Source: SHVZ01 sp044223515
GTDB lineage: Bacteria; Pseudomonadota; Alphaproteobacteria; SHVZ01
Length of the DNA stretch: 64,000 nt
Direction: 5' to 3'
Assembly (NCBI GenBank): GCA_044223515.1
Contig: JBGALV010000004.1
Location: 1 to 64,000, forward strand
Within the stretch, counting starts at the first letter, position 1. Each line of letters starts with the position of its first letter. Positions 53,816 to 62,483 of the stretch are shown here, piece after piece. The translations under genes and the position numbers were made by a program. The notes under the pieces were generated by a model. The model made no database searches. It was not told the origin of the DNA and worked only from the letters and a program-made list of their open reading frames with translations.

Positions 53816-54609
53816 ACGGCCCAAGCTTACGCCTGCTCGCGCTCGGCCTCGGCTTCGCCTTTCTCTACGGGCCGATCCTCTGGATCGTCGTCTTCTCGTT
53901 CAACGAGGGCCGGCTGGTGACCTTGTGGTCTGGCTTCTCGACACGCTGGTATATCGAGCTCTGGAAGAACCAGCGGCTGGTCGATGCGGCAGGTCTAAGC
54001 CTCGTGATCGCAGTCGCGTCCGCGACGCTCGCCACGGTGCTGGGGACCCTTGCCGGCTTCGCCCTCGCGCGCCTCGGGCGCTTCCGCGGCCGTAGCCTGA
54101 TCGCCGGCGCGCTAGGCGCGGTGCTGACCCTGCCTGAGGTGATCCTCGGCCTTGCCCTGTTGCTCGCCTTCGTTTCGCTCGACTCCTGGCTCGGCTGGCC
54201 TGGTCGCGGAGCCGGCACCATCATCGCGGCGCATGCGACTCTCGGCATGGCCTACGTCGCTTTGGTCGTCCGCGCGCGACTCGCCGACTTCGACCGCTCG
54301 CTCGAGGAGGTGGCGCTCGATCTCGGCGCCACGCCGACGCAGGTCTTCCTCCGCGTGACGCTTCCGCTGATCCTGCCGGCGCTTGGCGGCGGCTGGCTGA
54401 TCGCCTTCATGTTGTCGCTCGACGACGTGGTGCTGGCGAGCTTCGTCGCCGGCCCCGGCGCGACCACCTTGCCGATGGTCGTCTTCTCCAGCGTCCGCCT
54501 CGGCCTCAATCCGCAGATCAACGCGCTTGCGACGATCATGGTCGGCGCCGGCGCGCTGGCCGTGCTGGCCGGCATCTGGCTGCTCGGCCACAGGGAGCGC
54601 GCCAGATGA
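53812..54609 (+). CDS. potI: Polyamine ABC transporter permease, PotI-like
   Basis: A 265-residue permease, second half of the channel: LALGLGFAFLYGPILWIVVFSFNEG, TLPEVILGLALLLAFV, docking loop EVALDLGATPTQVFLRVTLPLILPA, and MLSLDDVVLASFVAGPGATTLP as in PotC/PotI. The start MNGPSLRLL overlaps the potH stop; a longer frame within potH is rejected. The hydrolase gene that follows overlaps its stop by four bases, extending the operon. Confidence 0.93.
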   Translation: MNGPSLRLLALGLGFAFLYGPILWIVVFSFNEGRLVTLWSGFSTRWYIELWKNQRLVDAAGLSLVIAVASATLATVLGTLAGFALARLGRFRGRSLIAGALGAVLTLPEVILGLALLLAFVSLDSWLGWPGRGAGTIIAAHATLGMAYVALVVRARLADFDRSLEEVALDLGATPTQVFLRVTLPLILPALGGGWLIAFMLSLDDVVLASFVAGPGATTLPMVVFSSVRLGLNPQINALATIMVGAGALAVLAGIWLLGHRERAR

Positions 54610-55568
54610 ACGTGCCGACCATAGAGGGGCAGGGTGGGGTCGTCCGCTGGCTCGAGGCCGATGACGGCGCGAAGCTCCGCACCGCATCCTTTCCGGCGAC
54701 CGCCCCCGGTGATCGGCGGCTGCTGTTCCTGACTGGCTTCAGCGAGTTCATCGAGAAGCACCTGGAGACGATTGCCGACTTCCAGCAGCGCGGCTTCTCG
54801 GTCTGGACGCTCGACTGGCGGGGGCAGGGGCTCTCGGACCGCTCGCTCCCGAATCGTGACAAGGGGCACATCGACGATTTCGACCGCTTCCTCGCCGACA
54901 TAGATCTCTTCCTGGCCGAGTGCGTGCCGCATGGTCCGCTGACGCTGGTAGGTCATTCGATGGGAGGCCATCTGGCGCTCCGGATCGCCCATGACCGTCC
55001 GGGCAGGATCGCCCGTGCCGTCCTGATCGCTCCCATGATCGACGTGGTGCTGCCGCCGGGCACGCACGCGCTCGCCCACTTCGCCGCGATCGGACTGTCC
55101 TGGGTCGGCTTCGAGGACCACTACCTTCCGGGAGGCCAGGACTACGGGCCTTGGCGCGAGATGTTCGAGGGCAACATCCTAACCTCCGACCGTCGGCGCT
55201 TCATGCGGGCCGCCGAGCAGGTCGGCGCCAATCGCGAGCTCGGGATCGGCGCTCCGACGTTCGGCTGGCTCACTGCGGCTTTCCGGTCGATCGGCGAGAT
55301 CCGCACCTACGGTTATGTCGAGGGCGTCTACGCGCCGACCTTGATCGTCGGTGCCGGGCTGGATGCGCTGGTCGACACCGAGGCGGCCCGGTCCCTGGCC
55401 CGACGCCTGCCTCATGGCCGTTTCGTCGTAATCGAGGAGGCGCTGCACGAGATCCTCCAGGAGCGCGACGATCTCAGGAACCGGTTCTGGCGTGCGTTCG
55501 ACGCCTTCGTGGAAGAGACTGATCAGGATGAAAGGGAGGGGAGCGATGGCAGATCGCCTCAAGGATAA
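54606..55568 (+). CDS. Alpha/beta hydrolase (lysophospholipase/monoglyceride-lipase type)
   Basis: A 320-residue serine hydrolase of the PldB/monoacylglycerol lipase group: FLTGFSEFIEKHLETIADF, LDWRGQGLSDR, nucleophile elbow VGHSMGGHLALR, acid in VGAGLDALVDTE and histidine in EEALHEILQE. No signal peptide is seen. It is the last or near-last gene of the ald-pot run by overlap (ATGA) with potI, and its 3' end overlaps the SDR gene by 23 bases. The physiological ester is unknown. Confidence 0.87.
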   Translation: MNVPTIEGQGGVVRWLEADDGAKLRTASFPATAPGDRRLLFLTGFSEFIEKHLETIADFQQRGFSVWTLDWRGQGLSDRSLPNRDKGHIDDFDRFLADIDLFLAECVPHGPLTLVGHSMGGHLALRIAHDRPGRIARAVLIAPMIDVVLPPGTHALAHFAAIGLSWVGFEDHYLPGGQDYGPWREMFEGNILTSDRRRFMRAAEQVGANRELGIGAPTFGWLTAAFRSIGEIRTYGYVEGVYAPTLIVGAGLDALVDTEAARSLARRLPHGRFVVIEEALHEILQERDDLRNRFWRAFDAFVEETDQDEREGSDGRSPQG

Positions 55569-56349
55569 GGTCGCCGTCGTCGTCGGTGCAGGTTCGATCG
55601 GACCCGGATGGGGCAACGGCAAGGCGGTCGCGGTGCTGTTCGCGCGCGAGGGGGCCAAGGTCGTCTGCATCGACGTCAACCGCGATGCCGCCGAAGAGAC
55701 CGCAAGCATCATCCGCGCCGAAGGCGGCGAGGCCCTGACGGTCAAGGCCGACGTCTCGAAGGCCTCCGAGGTCGACGCGGCGATCAAGGCCGCGACGGAC
55801 AAGTTCGGCCGCATCGACATCCTTCACAACAATGTCGGCATCGCCCGCCTCACGCCGATCGAGGAGATCACCGAGGAGGAGTGGGACAAGGTCTTCGACA
55901 TCAACCTGAAGAGCCTGATGCTGACCTGCCGGCGCGTGCTGCCGATCATGGTGAAGCAAGGCAAGGGCGCGATCGTCAACATCGCCTCGATCGCCGGCAT
56001 GCGCGACTCCGGCGTGCCCTACATCACCTATTCGACGACCAAGGGCGCGATCTTCGCCTTCACCCGGACGATCGCGCTGCAATACGCGAAGAAGGGCATC
56101 CGCGCGAACTGCGTGCTTCCGGGCCTGATGAACACGCCCCTGATCCATGCCGGTCTGCAGTCGGCGTATTCGAGCGCCAACGACTCCGCCGAGATGGTGA
56201 AGCGGCGCGACGCGCAATGCCCGATGGGGCATATGGGCGATGCCTGGGACGTTGCCTACGCGGCGCTGTTCCTTGCCTCCGACGAGGCCAAGTACGTGAC
56301 CGCGGTAGAACTGGTAGTCGACGGCGGCATCACCGCGAAGTTCAACTGA
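55546..56349 (+). CDS. Short-chain dehydrogenase/reductase (SDR)
   Basis: A 267-residue SDR. The nucleotide motif is the variant VVVGAGSIGPGWGNGKA seen in one SDR subgroup instead of TGxxxGxG; NNVG replaces NNAG; the catalytic Ser lies in IASIAG and the Tyr-Lys pair in YSTTKGA. Substrate is not predictable. ATG 55546 (MADRLKDKVAV), preceded by GGGAGGGGAG, is chosen over an upstream in-frame start inside the hydrolase gene. Confidence 0.9.
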   Translation: MADRLKDKVAVVVGAGSIGPGWGNGKAVAVLFAREGAKVVCIDVNRDAAEETASIIRAEGGEALTVKADVSKASEVDAAIKAATDKFGRIDILHNNVGIARLTPIEEITEEEWDKVFDINLKSLMLTCRRVLPIMVKQGKGAIVNIASIAGMRDSGVPYITYSTTKGAIFAFTRTIALQYAKKGIRANCVLPGLMNTPLIHAGLQSAYSSANDSAEMVKRRDAQCPMGHMGDAWDVAYAALFLASDEAKYVTAVELVVDGGITAKFN

Positions 56350-56360
56350 GGGTCGTCGTC

Positions 56361-57446
56361 GTGATCGGGCGCCTGGCCGCGCTGCTCGTCATCGCGACTA
56401 CGAGCGTCGCGAACGCGCAGTATGACGGTCCCGTCCATTCTTCGGAGCAGATCGAGCGATTCAGCAAGTATCGCGGGCCAGGGCGCAGCGCCCTGGAAGG
56501 CTGGCGCGACCTGTTCCTCGGGCAGCGGCTCAACCGGGCGATGGCGGTCAATGCCAAAGGCGCCTGGGGAGCCAGCTACGGCGCCGCGAGCGAGGAGGCC
56601 GCGATCGAGTCGGCGATGCGGAGCTGTGCCGAGCAGGTTAAGCGGTCGAACGGCACCGACGAGTGCCGCCTCTATGCGGTCAACACACGCATCGTCTATC
56701 CCGGTTTCGAGTTCGGACTACCCTATCACGAGCACGGCGTCGGTGATTTCACCTCGCGCGAAGGCTACTTCGTCTACGGGCCGCGGAGGGCGAAGGGCAT
56801 CATCGTCTGGCAGCATGGATATTCCGGGCGCTGCAACGACCAACGGATGAATGCGGCCTGGGCGGTGGTGACGCGCTTCAATCTCGTCGGCTGGGACGTG
56901 CTTCGTTTCGACCGCGACCCTTGCCTCGATGGCAATATCGACTGGGCGCTCTCCCGCCTGACCGAGTCCGTGCCGAAGCTGCGCGACGCCGGGTACAAGA
57001 AGATCGTGTTGGCCGGCCAGTCGCGCGGCGCCTGGCAGTCGATCGAGTTCCTGGCGAAGGGGGAGGTGCCGGTCGACGGTGTTCTGGCGATCTCGGCGGC
57101 GCGCCATGGCGAGAACACCAGCCGTGCGACCCTGGTCGCGCCCGACGATTGGCGGCGGATGATCGGCGCGATCAAGCCTGGCCCCGTCGTATTCGCCTCG
57201 GTGTTCTTCGGCTGGGATGGCTTCGTGCCGGAGGCCGAGCAGCAGAGCGCCGAGGCACGCAAGGAACTGGCGGCGAAAGGCATCCGCAACGTCGTCATCT
57301 ACGAGGACGGCGAGGACGTCGTGCCTCTTCGGGCCGGTAAGCGGAACGGGCATGGCGGCGCCGGCAGTGCCGTCTTCACCAAGCGCTACAGCGATTGCCT
57401 GATCCGCTTCATCGAGGCAGGCACGAAGGAAGGCGCCTGCCGATAG
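56361..57446 (+). CDS. Exported alpha/beta hydrolase with N-terminal DUF4189-like domain
   Basis: A 361-residue protein. From a GTG at 56361, the only suitable start, it has a signal peptide (VIGRLAALLVIATTSVANAQ). Residues ~50-105 (AMAVNAKGAWGASYGAASEEAA to CRLYAVNTRIVY) look like DUF4189, a small exported domain with paired cysteines. The rest is an alpha/beta hydrolase: IIVWQHGYSGRCNDQRMNAA, nucleophile LAGQSRGAWQS, acid region VIYEDGEDVVPLRAG and histidine in NGHGGAGS. The combination is unusual; function unknown. It ends six bases before the convergent acyl-CoA synthetase. Confidence 0.75.
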   Translation: MIGRLAALLVIATTSVANAQYDGPVHSSEQIERFSKYRGPGRSALEGWRDLFLGQRLNRAMAVNAKGAWGASYGAASEEAAIESAMRSCAEQVKRSNGTDECRLYAVNTRIVYPGFEFGLPYHEHGVGDFTSREGYFVYGPRRAKGIIVWQHGYSGRCNDQRMNAAWAVVTRFNLVGWDVLRFDRDPCLDGNIDWALSRLTESVPKLRDAGYKKIVLAGQSRGAWQSIEFLAKGEVPVDGVLAISAARHGENTSRATLVAPDDWRRMIGAIKPGPVVFASVFFGWDGFVPEAEQQSAEARKELAAKGIRNVVIYEDGEDVVPLRAGKRNGHGGAGSAVFTKRYSDCLIRFIEAGTKEGACR

Positions 57447-57452
57447 GCGAGT

Positions 57453-59135
57453 CTACTTGAGCTCGGGGAAATCCTCTTCCCAGAACTCGCTCGCTCCTCG
57501 GGTTTCGGCCTGCCGCTGGGTCGCTTCGTTTCGGCGCAGCTCGACGCGCCGGATCTTGCCGGAGATGGTCTTCGGCAGGTCGGCGAACTCGATCCGGCGG
57601 ATGCGCTTGAACGGCGAGAGGTGCGCCCGGGCATGTCGGAAGAGGGCGAGCGCGGTGTCGCGGTCGGGCTTGTGGCCGGACGCGAGGACGATGAAGGCTT
57701 TCGGCACGGCGAGGCGGAGAGGATCGGGCGAGGGGACGATGGCGGCCTCGACCACCGCGTCGTGTTCGATCATCACGCTTTCGAGCTCGAACGGGCTGAT
57801 CCGGTAGTCGGAGGCTTTGAACACGTCGTCGGCACGGCCGACATAGGTCAGGTAGCCGTCGGCATCGCGGACGGCGACGTCGCCGGTGCGATAGACCTCG
57901 CCTTCCAGCGGCCGGATGCGCCCGTCGTCGTCCTGGTAGCCCTGCATCAGGCCGAGCGGCCGTCCGGCAAGCGGCAGGCAGATTTCGGCCTCGTCCTGAT
58001 CCTTGCCGTCGGCATCGCAGAGCCTGACCGTGTAGCCCGGCAGCGGGCGGCCCATCGATCCTGATTTCACCGGCTGGCCCGGGCTGTTGCCCACTTGTGC
58101 GGTGGTCTCGGTCTGGCCGTAGCCGTCGCGGATGGTGAGGCCCCAGGCCTGGCGCACGCGCTCGATCACTTCGGGGTTCAGCGGCTCGCCGGCGCCGATC
58201 ACCTCGGTCAGCTTCACCTTCCAGGCGGCCAGGTCCTCCTGGATCAGCATCCGCCAGACGGTCGGCGGCGCGCAGAAGGTGGTGACGCCGCAGCGGACCA
58301 TGGTGTCGAGCAGCGGCCGCGCGCTGAAGCGGGCCTGGTTGAACAGGAACACGGTGGCCCCGGCGTTCCAGGGGGCGAAGATGCAGCTCCAGGCATGCTT
58401 CGCCCATCCGGGCGACGAGATGTTGAGATGCACGTCGCCGGGCCTCAATCCCAGCCAGTACATCGTCGAGAGGTGGCCGACCGGGTAGCTCTGGTGGCTG
58501 TGCAGCACGAGCTTCGGCTTGCTGGTCGTGCCGGAGGTGAAATAGAGCAGCAGCGGATCGTCGGCCCGGGTCTCGCCATCGGGCGTGAAGATGGGCGATG
58601 CGGCGTCGGCGCCGGCATAGGCATGCCAGCCGGGATGGGTGCCTGCGACCACGATGCGCGTGTAGTCGCCGGGCAGATCGTCGAAGACCTTGGCGTTGGC
58701 GGCGCCGACGACGACATGGCGGACGCGGCCGCGGGCGAAGCGGTCCTTCAGGTCCTCGCGGGTGAGCAGCGTCGTCGCCGGGACGATCACCGCTCCCAGC
58801 TTCATCGCTGCCAGCATGCACTCCCAGAGCGGCACGACGTTGCCGAGCATCAACAGGATGCGGTCGCCCCGGTGGACGCCGATCGAGCAGAGGAAGTTGG
58901 CGACCTGGTTCGAGCGCCGGGCCATCGCGGCGAAGGAGACCGCGGTCTCGGCGCCGCCGTCGTCCACCTGCCACAACGCCGGCCGCTCGTTTCCGACGGC
59001 CATGCGGTCGAAATGATCCAGCGCCCAGTTGAACCGATCGAGCTTCGGCCAGCGGAAGTCGCGATAGGCCGTCTGATAGTCCTCGCGCGTGCGGAACAGG
59101 AAGTCGCGTGCGGCAAGAAAGGCGTCGACCGACAT
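57453..59135 (-). CDS. Acyl-CoA synthetase (AMP-forming; acetyl/medium-chain type)
   Basis: A 560-residue adenylate-forming enzyme: LLYFTSGTTSKPKLVLHSH, the acetyl-CoA-synthetase-like ISSPGWAKHAWSCIFAPWNAGA, A5 DGYGQTETT, A7 VYRTGDVAVRD, A8 GRADDVFKASDYRISPFELE and the catalytic lysine in KTISGKIRRVELR. It resembles the short/medium-chain AcsA-type ligases rather than the 12-kb paralogue. The start MSVDAFLAARDFL fits the family. It is divergent from the 2H phosphoesterase gene. Confidence 0.92.
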   Translation of the reverse strand: MSVDAFLAARDFLFRTREDYQTAYRDFRWPKLDRFNWALDHFDRMAVGNERPALWQVDDGGAETAVSFAAMARRSNQVANFLCSIGVHRGDRILLMLGNVVPLWECMLAAMKLGAVIVPATTLLTREDLKDRFARGRVRHVVVGAANAKVFDDLPGDYTRIVVAGTHPGWHAYAGADAASPIFTPDGETRADDPLLLYFTSGTTSKPKLVLHSHQSYPVGHLSTMYWLGLRPGDVHLNISSPGWAKHAWSCIFAPWNAGATVFLFNQARFSARPLLDTMVRCGVTTFCAPPTVWRMLIQEDLAAWKVKLTEVIGAGEPLNPEVIERVRQAWGLTIRDGYGQTETTAQVGNSPGQPVKSGSMGRPLPGYTVRLCDADGKDQDEAEICLPLAGRPLGLMQGYQDDDGRIRPLEGEVYRTGDVAVRDADGYLTYVGRADDVFKASDYRISPFELESVMIEHDAVVEAAIVPSPDPLRLAVPKAFIVLASGHKPDRDTALALFRHARAHLSPFKRIRRIEFADLPKTISGKIRRVELRRNEATQRQAETRGASEFWEEDFPELK

Positions 59136-59245
59136 GAACGTATCCTCAAGAAACTTTTACCGATCCTGACGCAGACCATCCGCGCTGGCGAGTGTTATGC
59201 TGCATCGGTGACGAGCGACATCGAAGCCGGCGGGAAGAGCGGCGC

Positions 59246-59782
59246 ATGCCCGGGACGCTGACCTGCGAGACCTATTCCGTCTGGCTGATGCCGGAACCGG
59301 ACTGGGCCCGGGAATTCAAGCGCATCGTCGACGATCTCGCGGACCGCTTCGAGACGCCGCGCTTTATCCCGCACCTGACCCTGATCGGCGGCCGGCCGTT
59401 CGATCGCGTCGACCTCGGGCGTCGGGTGGCATCGCTGCTGCCGGGGTCACGGACGATCTGGCGGCCGATCGTCGACGTTGCGCTCGGCCCGTCCTATTTC
59501 CGCTCGTTCTACGCGCTGTTCGGCGCCGAGGGGGCGCTGCTTTCGCTCAAGCAGCGGACCGACCGCGCCGTGCTCGGCGTCGAGTCGACCGACTTCATGC
59601 CGCATGTCTCGCTTCTCTACGGCACGGTGGAGGCCGGGAGGAAGGCCGCGGTCGGTGCCGAGATCCGCGCCAAGCTCACCGGGCAGACCGTCCGCTTCGA
59701 CCGGATCGAGATCGTCTATTCGGGCGACGACGTGCCGGTCGAGGATTGGGAGACCGTCGAGGCGTTCAAGCTCGACGGATAG
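59246..59782 (+). CDS. 2H phosphoesterase superfamily protein (cyclic phosphodiesterase-like)
   Basis: A 178-residue protein with the two H-x-(T/S) motifs that define the 2H superfamily: PHLTLIGG in the N-terminal half and PHVSLLYG in the C-terminal half. These enzymes open 2',3'-cyclic phosphates of RNA ends or ADP-ribose cyclic phosphates. The plant-type cyclic phosphodiesterase subgroup is the closest in layout. ATG 59246 (MPGTLTCETYSVWLMPEPD) fits; an upstream in-frame start at 59192 is possible but adds a charged tail not seen in the family. Confidence 0.82.
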   Translation: MPGTLTCETYSVWLMPEPDWAREFKRIVDDLADRFETPRFIPHLTLIGGRPFDRVDLGRRVASLLPGSRTIWRPIVDVALGPSYFRSFYALFGAEGALLSLKQRTDRAVLGVESTDFMPHVSLLYGTVEAGRKAAVGAEIRAKLTGQTVRFDRIEIVYSGDDVPVEDWETVEAFKLDG

Positions 59783-59841
59783 CGACGGGCGCGTCTACCA
59801 TCCACGGTGCCGGCCGAAGAGCCGGATAGGGGGATACGCCG

Positions 59842-60624
59842 ATGGCGAGGGTACGATCGGTCGCGCAGCCGCTGCTGCTGGCGCTCGCATTTCTCGTCGC
59901 CTGGGAAGCGGCGGTCCGCCTGTTCGACGTTCCGAACTATCTTCTCCCGGCGCCGACGGCGATCTTCGCCGACCTCATGCGCCGCTGGCCCCGGATCCTC
60001 GGGGGTGCCTGGATCACGGGGCTCGAGATCGTCGGCGGTTTCGGCATGGCGGTCCTGATCAGCCTGCCTCTGGCGACCGGCATCGCTTTTTCGGCCTGGA
60101 TGGCAAGGACGATCTATCCGCTGATCGTGGCGTTCCAGGTCGTGCCGAAGATCGCGATCGCACCGATTTTCGTGATCTGGTTCGGCATCGGCTGGATCTC
60201 GAAGCTGACGCTGGTCTTCCTGCTCTGCTTTTTCCCGATGCTGGTCAACAACGTCGCCGGATTCCGCGGCATCAACCCGGAGATCATGGATTTCGCGCGC
60301 TCGACCGGCGCCAATGCCTGGCGGCTGTTCTGGCGGATCCGACTGCCCTCGGCGTTGCCGTCGATCTTCACGGGCCTTCGGATCGGCGCGGTCAACGCGG
60401 TCACGGGTGCGGTGGTCGCCGAGTTCATCGCCTCCGACCGGGGCCTGGGTTACCTGCTGCTCGAATACAACGGCAACCTGCTCGCGAGCGCGGTCTTCGC
60501 CACGGTCTTCGTTCTGAGCGCGATCGGGCTCGCGATCTACTACGCCGTCGAAGGCGTCGAGCGTCTGGCGATTCCGTGGCACACCGCCCAGCGCCAGAGC
60601 GAGAAGGTCGGAGAGCAGACGTGA
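59842..60624 (+). CDS. ABC transporter permease, SsuC/TauC (nitrate/sulfonate) family
   Basis: A 260-residue permease with about six membrane segments. Family marks are WEAAVRLFDVPNYLLPAPTAI, VPKIAIAPIFVIWFGIGWISK and the docking loop EIMDFARSTGANAWRLFWRIRLPSALP, then TGAVVAEFIASDRGLGYLL. It imports sulfonate, taurine, pyrimidine-precursor or similar small molecules. Its stop overlaps the ATPase GTG (GTGA). The matching binding protein is encoded 1.9 kb downstream beyond a reverse-strand gene. Confidence 0.9.
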   Translation: MARVRSVAQPLLLALAFLVAWEAAVRLFDVPNYLLPAPTAIFADLMRRWPRILGGAWITGLEIVGGFGMAVLISLPLATGIAFSAWMARTIYPLIVAFQVVPKIAIAPIFVIWFGIGWISKLTLVFLLCFFPMLVNNVAGFRGINPEIMDFARSTGANAWRLFWRIRLPSALPSIFTGLRIGAVNAVTGAVVAEFIASDRGLGYLLLEYNGNLLASAVFATVFVLSAIGLAIYYAVEGVERLAIPWHTAQRQSEKVGEQT

Positions 60625-61415
60625 CCGCCGCCATCCGGCTTGCCGGCGCCGCCAAGACCTTCCGCCGTTCGGGCCAGGTCACTGAGGCGCTGACGCCCAT
60701 CGACATCGAGATCGCGCCCGGCGAGTTCTTCGCGGTCGTCGGCCCGTCCGGCTGCGGCAAGAGCACGCTGCTGAAGATGGTCGCCGGGCTGGTGCCGGTA
60801 TCGTCGGGCGAGATCGCGATCGCCGGGGAAACGGTGCGAAAGCCGGTCACCGATCTCGGCATCGTCTTTCAATCGCCCGTGCTCCTGGATTGGCGCACGG
60901 TGCTGGGCAACGTCCTGGTGCAGCTCGAGCTGCGCGGGCTCGACGCGTCGACGTATGAGCCGGCCGCCCGCCGCCTGCTGGACGCGGTCGGGCTTAAGGG
61001 GTTCGAAGACCGCTATCCGTTCGAGCTTTCCGGCGGCATGCGCCAGCGGGCGGCGATCGTCCGGGCGCTGATCCACGACCCGCCGGTGCTGCTGATGGAC
61101 GAGCCCTTCGGCGCTCTCGATGCGTTGACCCGCGAGCAACTCCGCCTCGATCTGGAGGCGCTGTGGCTCGCCAAGCAGAAGACGGTCGTCTTCATCACCC
61201 ACTCGATCGACGAGGCCGTGCTGCTGGCCGACCGCGTCGCGGTGATGAGCCCGCGCCCCGGCCGCATCGACCGACTGCTGACCATCGACCTGCCGCGTCC
61301 CCGCGGCGTCGCCGCCCGCCAGCTGCAGGGCTTCACCAAGGTCGTCGACGAGGTGACAAACCTCTTCCTCGAACGCGGCGTGCTCCAGACGACGGGCAAG
61401 CTGTCGCTGGCTTAA
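60621..61415 (+). CDS. ABC transporter ATPase, SsuB/TauB family
   Basis: A 264-residue ATPase: Walker A GPSGCGKSTLLK, the subgroup's Q-loop form GIVFQSPVLLDWRTV, signature LSGGMRQRAAIVRAL, Walker B LLMDEPFGALDALTRE and switch ITHSIDEAVLLADR with the following SPRPGRI segment. It pairs with the permease just upstream, starting at a GTG inside that gene's stop region. It converges with the Gfo/Idh gene, sharing TTAA. Confidence 0.93.
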   Translation: MTAAIRLAGAAKTFRRSGQVTEALTPIDIEIAPGEFFAVVGPSGCGKSTLLKMVAGLVPVSSGEIAIAGETVRKPVTDLGIVFQSPVLLDWRTVLGNVLVQLELRGLDASTYEPAARRLLDAVGLKGFEDRYPFELSGGMRQRAAIVRALIHDPPVLLMDEPFGALDALTREQLRLDLEALWLAKQKTVVFITHSIDEAVLLADRVAVMSPRPGRIDRLLTIDLPRPRGVAARQLQGFTKVVDEVTNLFLERGVLQTTGKLSLA

Positions 61416-62377
61416 GCTGACGCGGCGTAGATCCGGTCGCAGAGCTCGACCGCGTCGGCGCATTCGGCGACGGGGCAGGCGGGCTTGCGGCCGGCGGCCC
61501 AGCCGGCCAGCGCCGCCTCGACCATCGGCTGCTGCACGGGGATCTTCGGGATTTCCTCGACCTGCAGGCGGCCATCGGCGTGGCGGATCGTGAGCTGGGC
61601 GGCGGTCTCCAGGAGGTAAGCGCCGGTCGCAGCGATGCGCCACTCGAAGTCGCCGCCCGAGGCGGCATAGGAGTAGCCGGCCTCGACCGTGCAGGCGATG
61701 CCGGACGGCGAGGTCAGGAGAGCGGTCGCGAACTCCTCGACCGGCAGATGGTAGGCATGGCGGGTCAGCGAGGCGGCGCGCACGTCGACCTTACCGTCGG
61801 CGAGCTTCAGGAAGGCGTCGGCCGCGTGGATGCCGAGATTGCGAAGTGCGCCGCCGCCGGATTTCTCTGGCTCCAGCATCCAGCCGACGCCCCAGTCCGG
61901 ATAGCGCTTCGGCGGACCGTTCACGATGCGGAAATGCGCGTGCATCACCGTGCCGAGCGTGCCGGCCGCCTTCATCGCCGCGAGATGATGCCAGATGGCG
62001 TTGTGGCGCACGGTCATCGCTGCCGTCGCCCAGATGCCGGAAGCCTCGATCGCCCTTGCCGTTGCGCGGGCCTGCGTCCCGTTCAGCCCGAGCGGCTTTT
62101 CGACCAGCATCGGGAGCTTCCGGTCGAGCACCGGCCTGCATGTCTCCAGCGCCCGGTCGTGGCGCGGCATCACGATCGTGAAGTCGGGCTTCGCCGCATC
62201 CAGCATCCTCGCCGCGTCGACCTCGAAGGCGATGCCAAGCCTTGTCGCCTGCGCCGAACCGGCCTCGCTGTCCGGATCGGAAGATCCGACCACCGGGATG
62301 CCCAGGGTCTTCAGGATTCCGGCATAGATCGGCGCGTGCCAGTGGGCGACGCCGACGAAGGCAATGCGGGGGGCCAT
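61412..62377 (-). CDS. Gfo/Idh/MocA-family oxidoreductase
   Basis: A 321-residue NAD(P)-dependent dehydrogenase with an N-terminal Rossmann fold (RIAFVGVAHWHAPIYAGIL), the family motif LVEKPLGLN with the catalytic lysine, and a C-terminal alpha/beta domain with GGALRNLGIHAADAF carrying the usual Gly-rich loop and histidine. The glycine motif is atypical (GVAHWH rather than GxGxxG). It may act on a sugar or cyclitol. It lies on the opposite strand, inside the SsuABC-like set, and is divergent from the binding-protein gene. Confidence 0.88.
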   Translation of the reverse strand: MAPRIAFVGVAHWHAPIYAGILKTLGIPVVGSSDPDSEAGSAQATRLGIAFEVDAARMLDAAKPDFTIVMPRHDRALETCRPVLDRKLPMLVEKPLGLNGTQARATARAIEASGIWATAAMTVRHNAIWHHLAAMKAAGTLGTVMHAHFRIVNGPPKRYPDWGVGWMLEPEKSGGGALRNLGIHAADAFLKLADGKVDVRAASLTRHAYHLPVEEFATALLTSPSGIACTVEAGYSYAASGGDFEWRIAATGAYLLETAAQLTIRHADGRLQVEEIPKIPVQQPMVEAALAGWAAGRKPACPVAECADAVELCDRIYAASA

Positions 62378-62483
62378 GCGGTCTCTCTTGTGCTTTGCGG
62401 GATCGGCCTTCTACCATCGCCGAGGATTTGACGATCGGAAAGAGGTTCCGGAACAACCGGACCCGCCATCCCAGGAGGAAACC

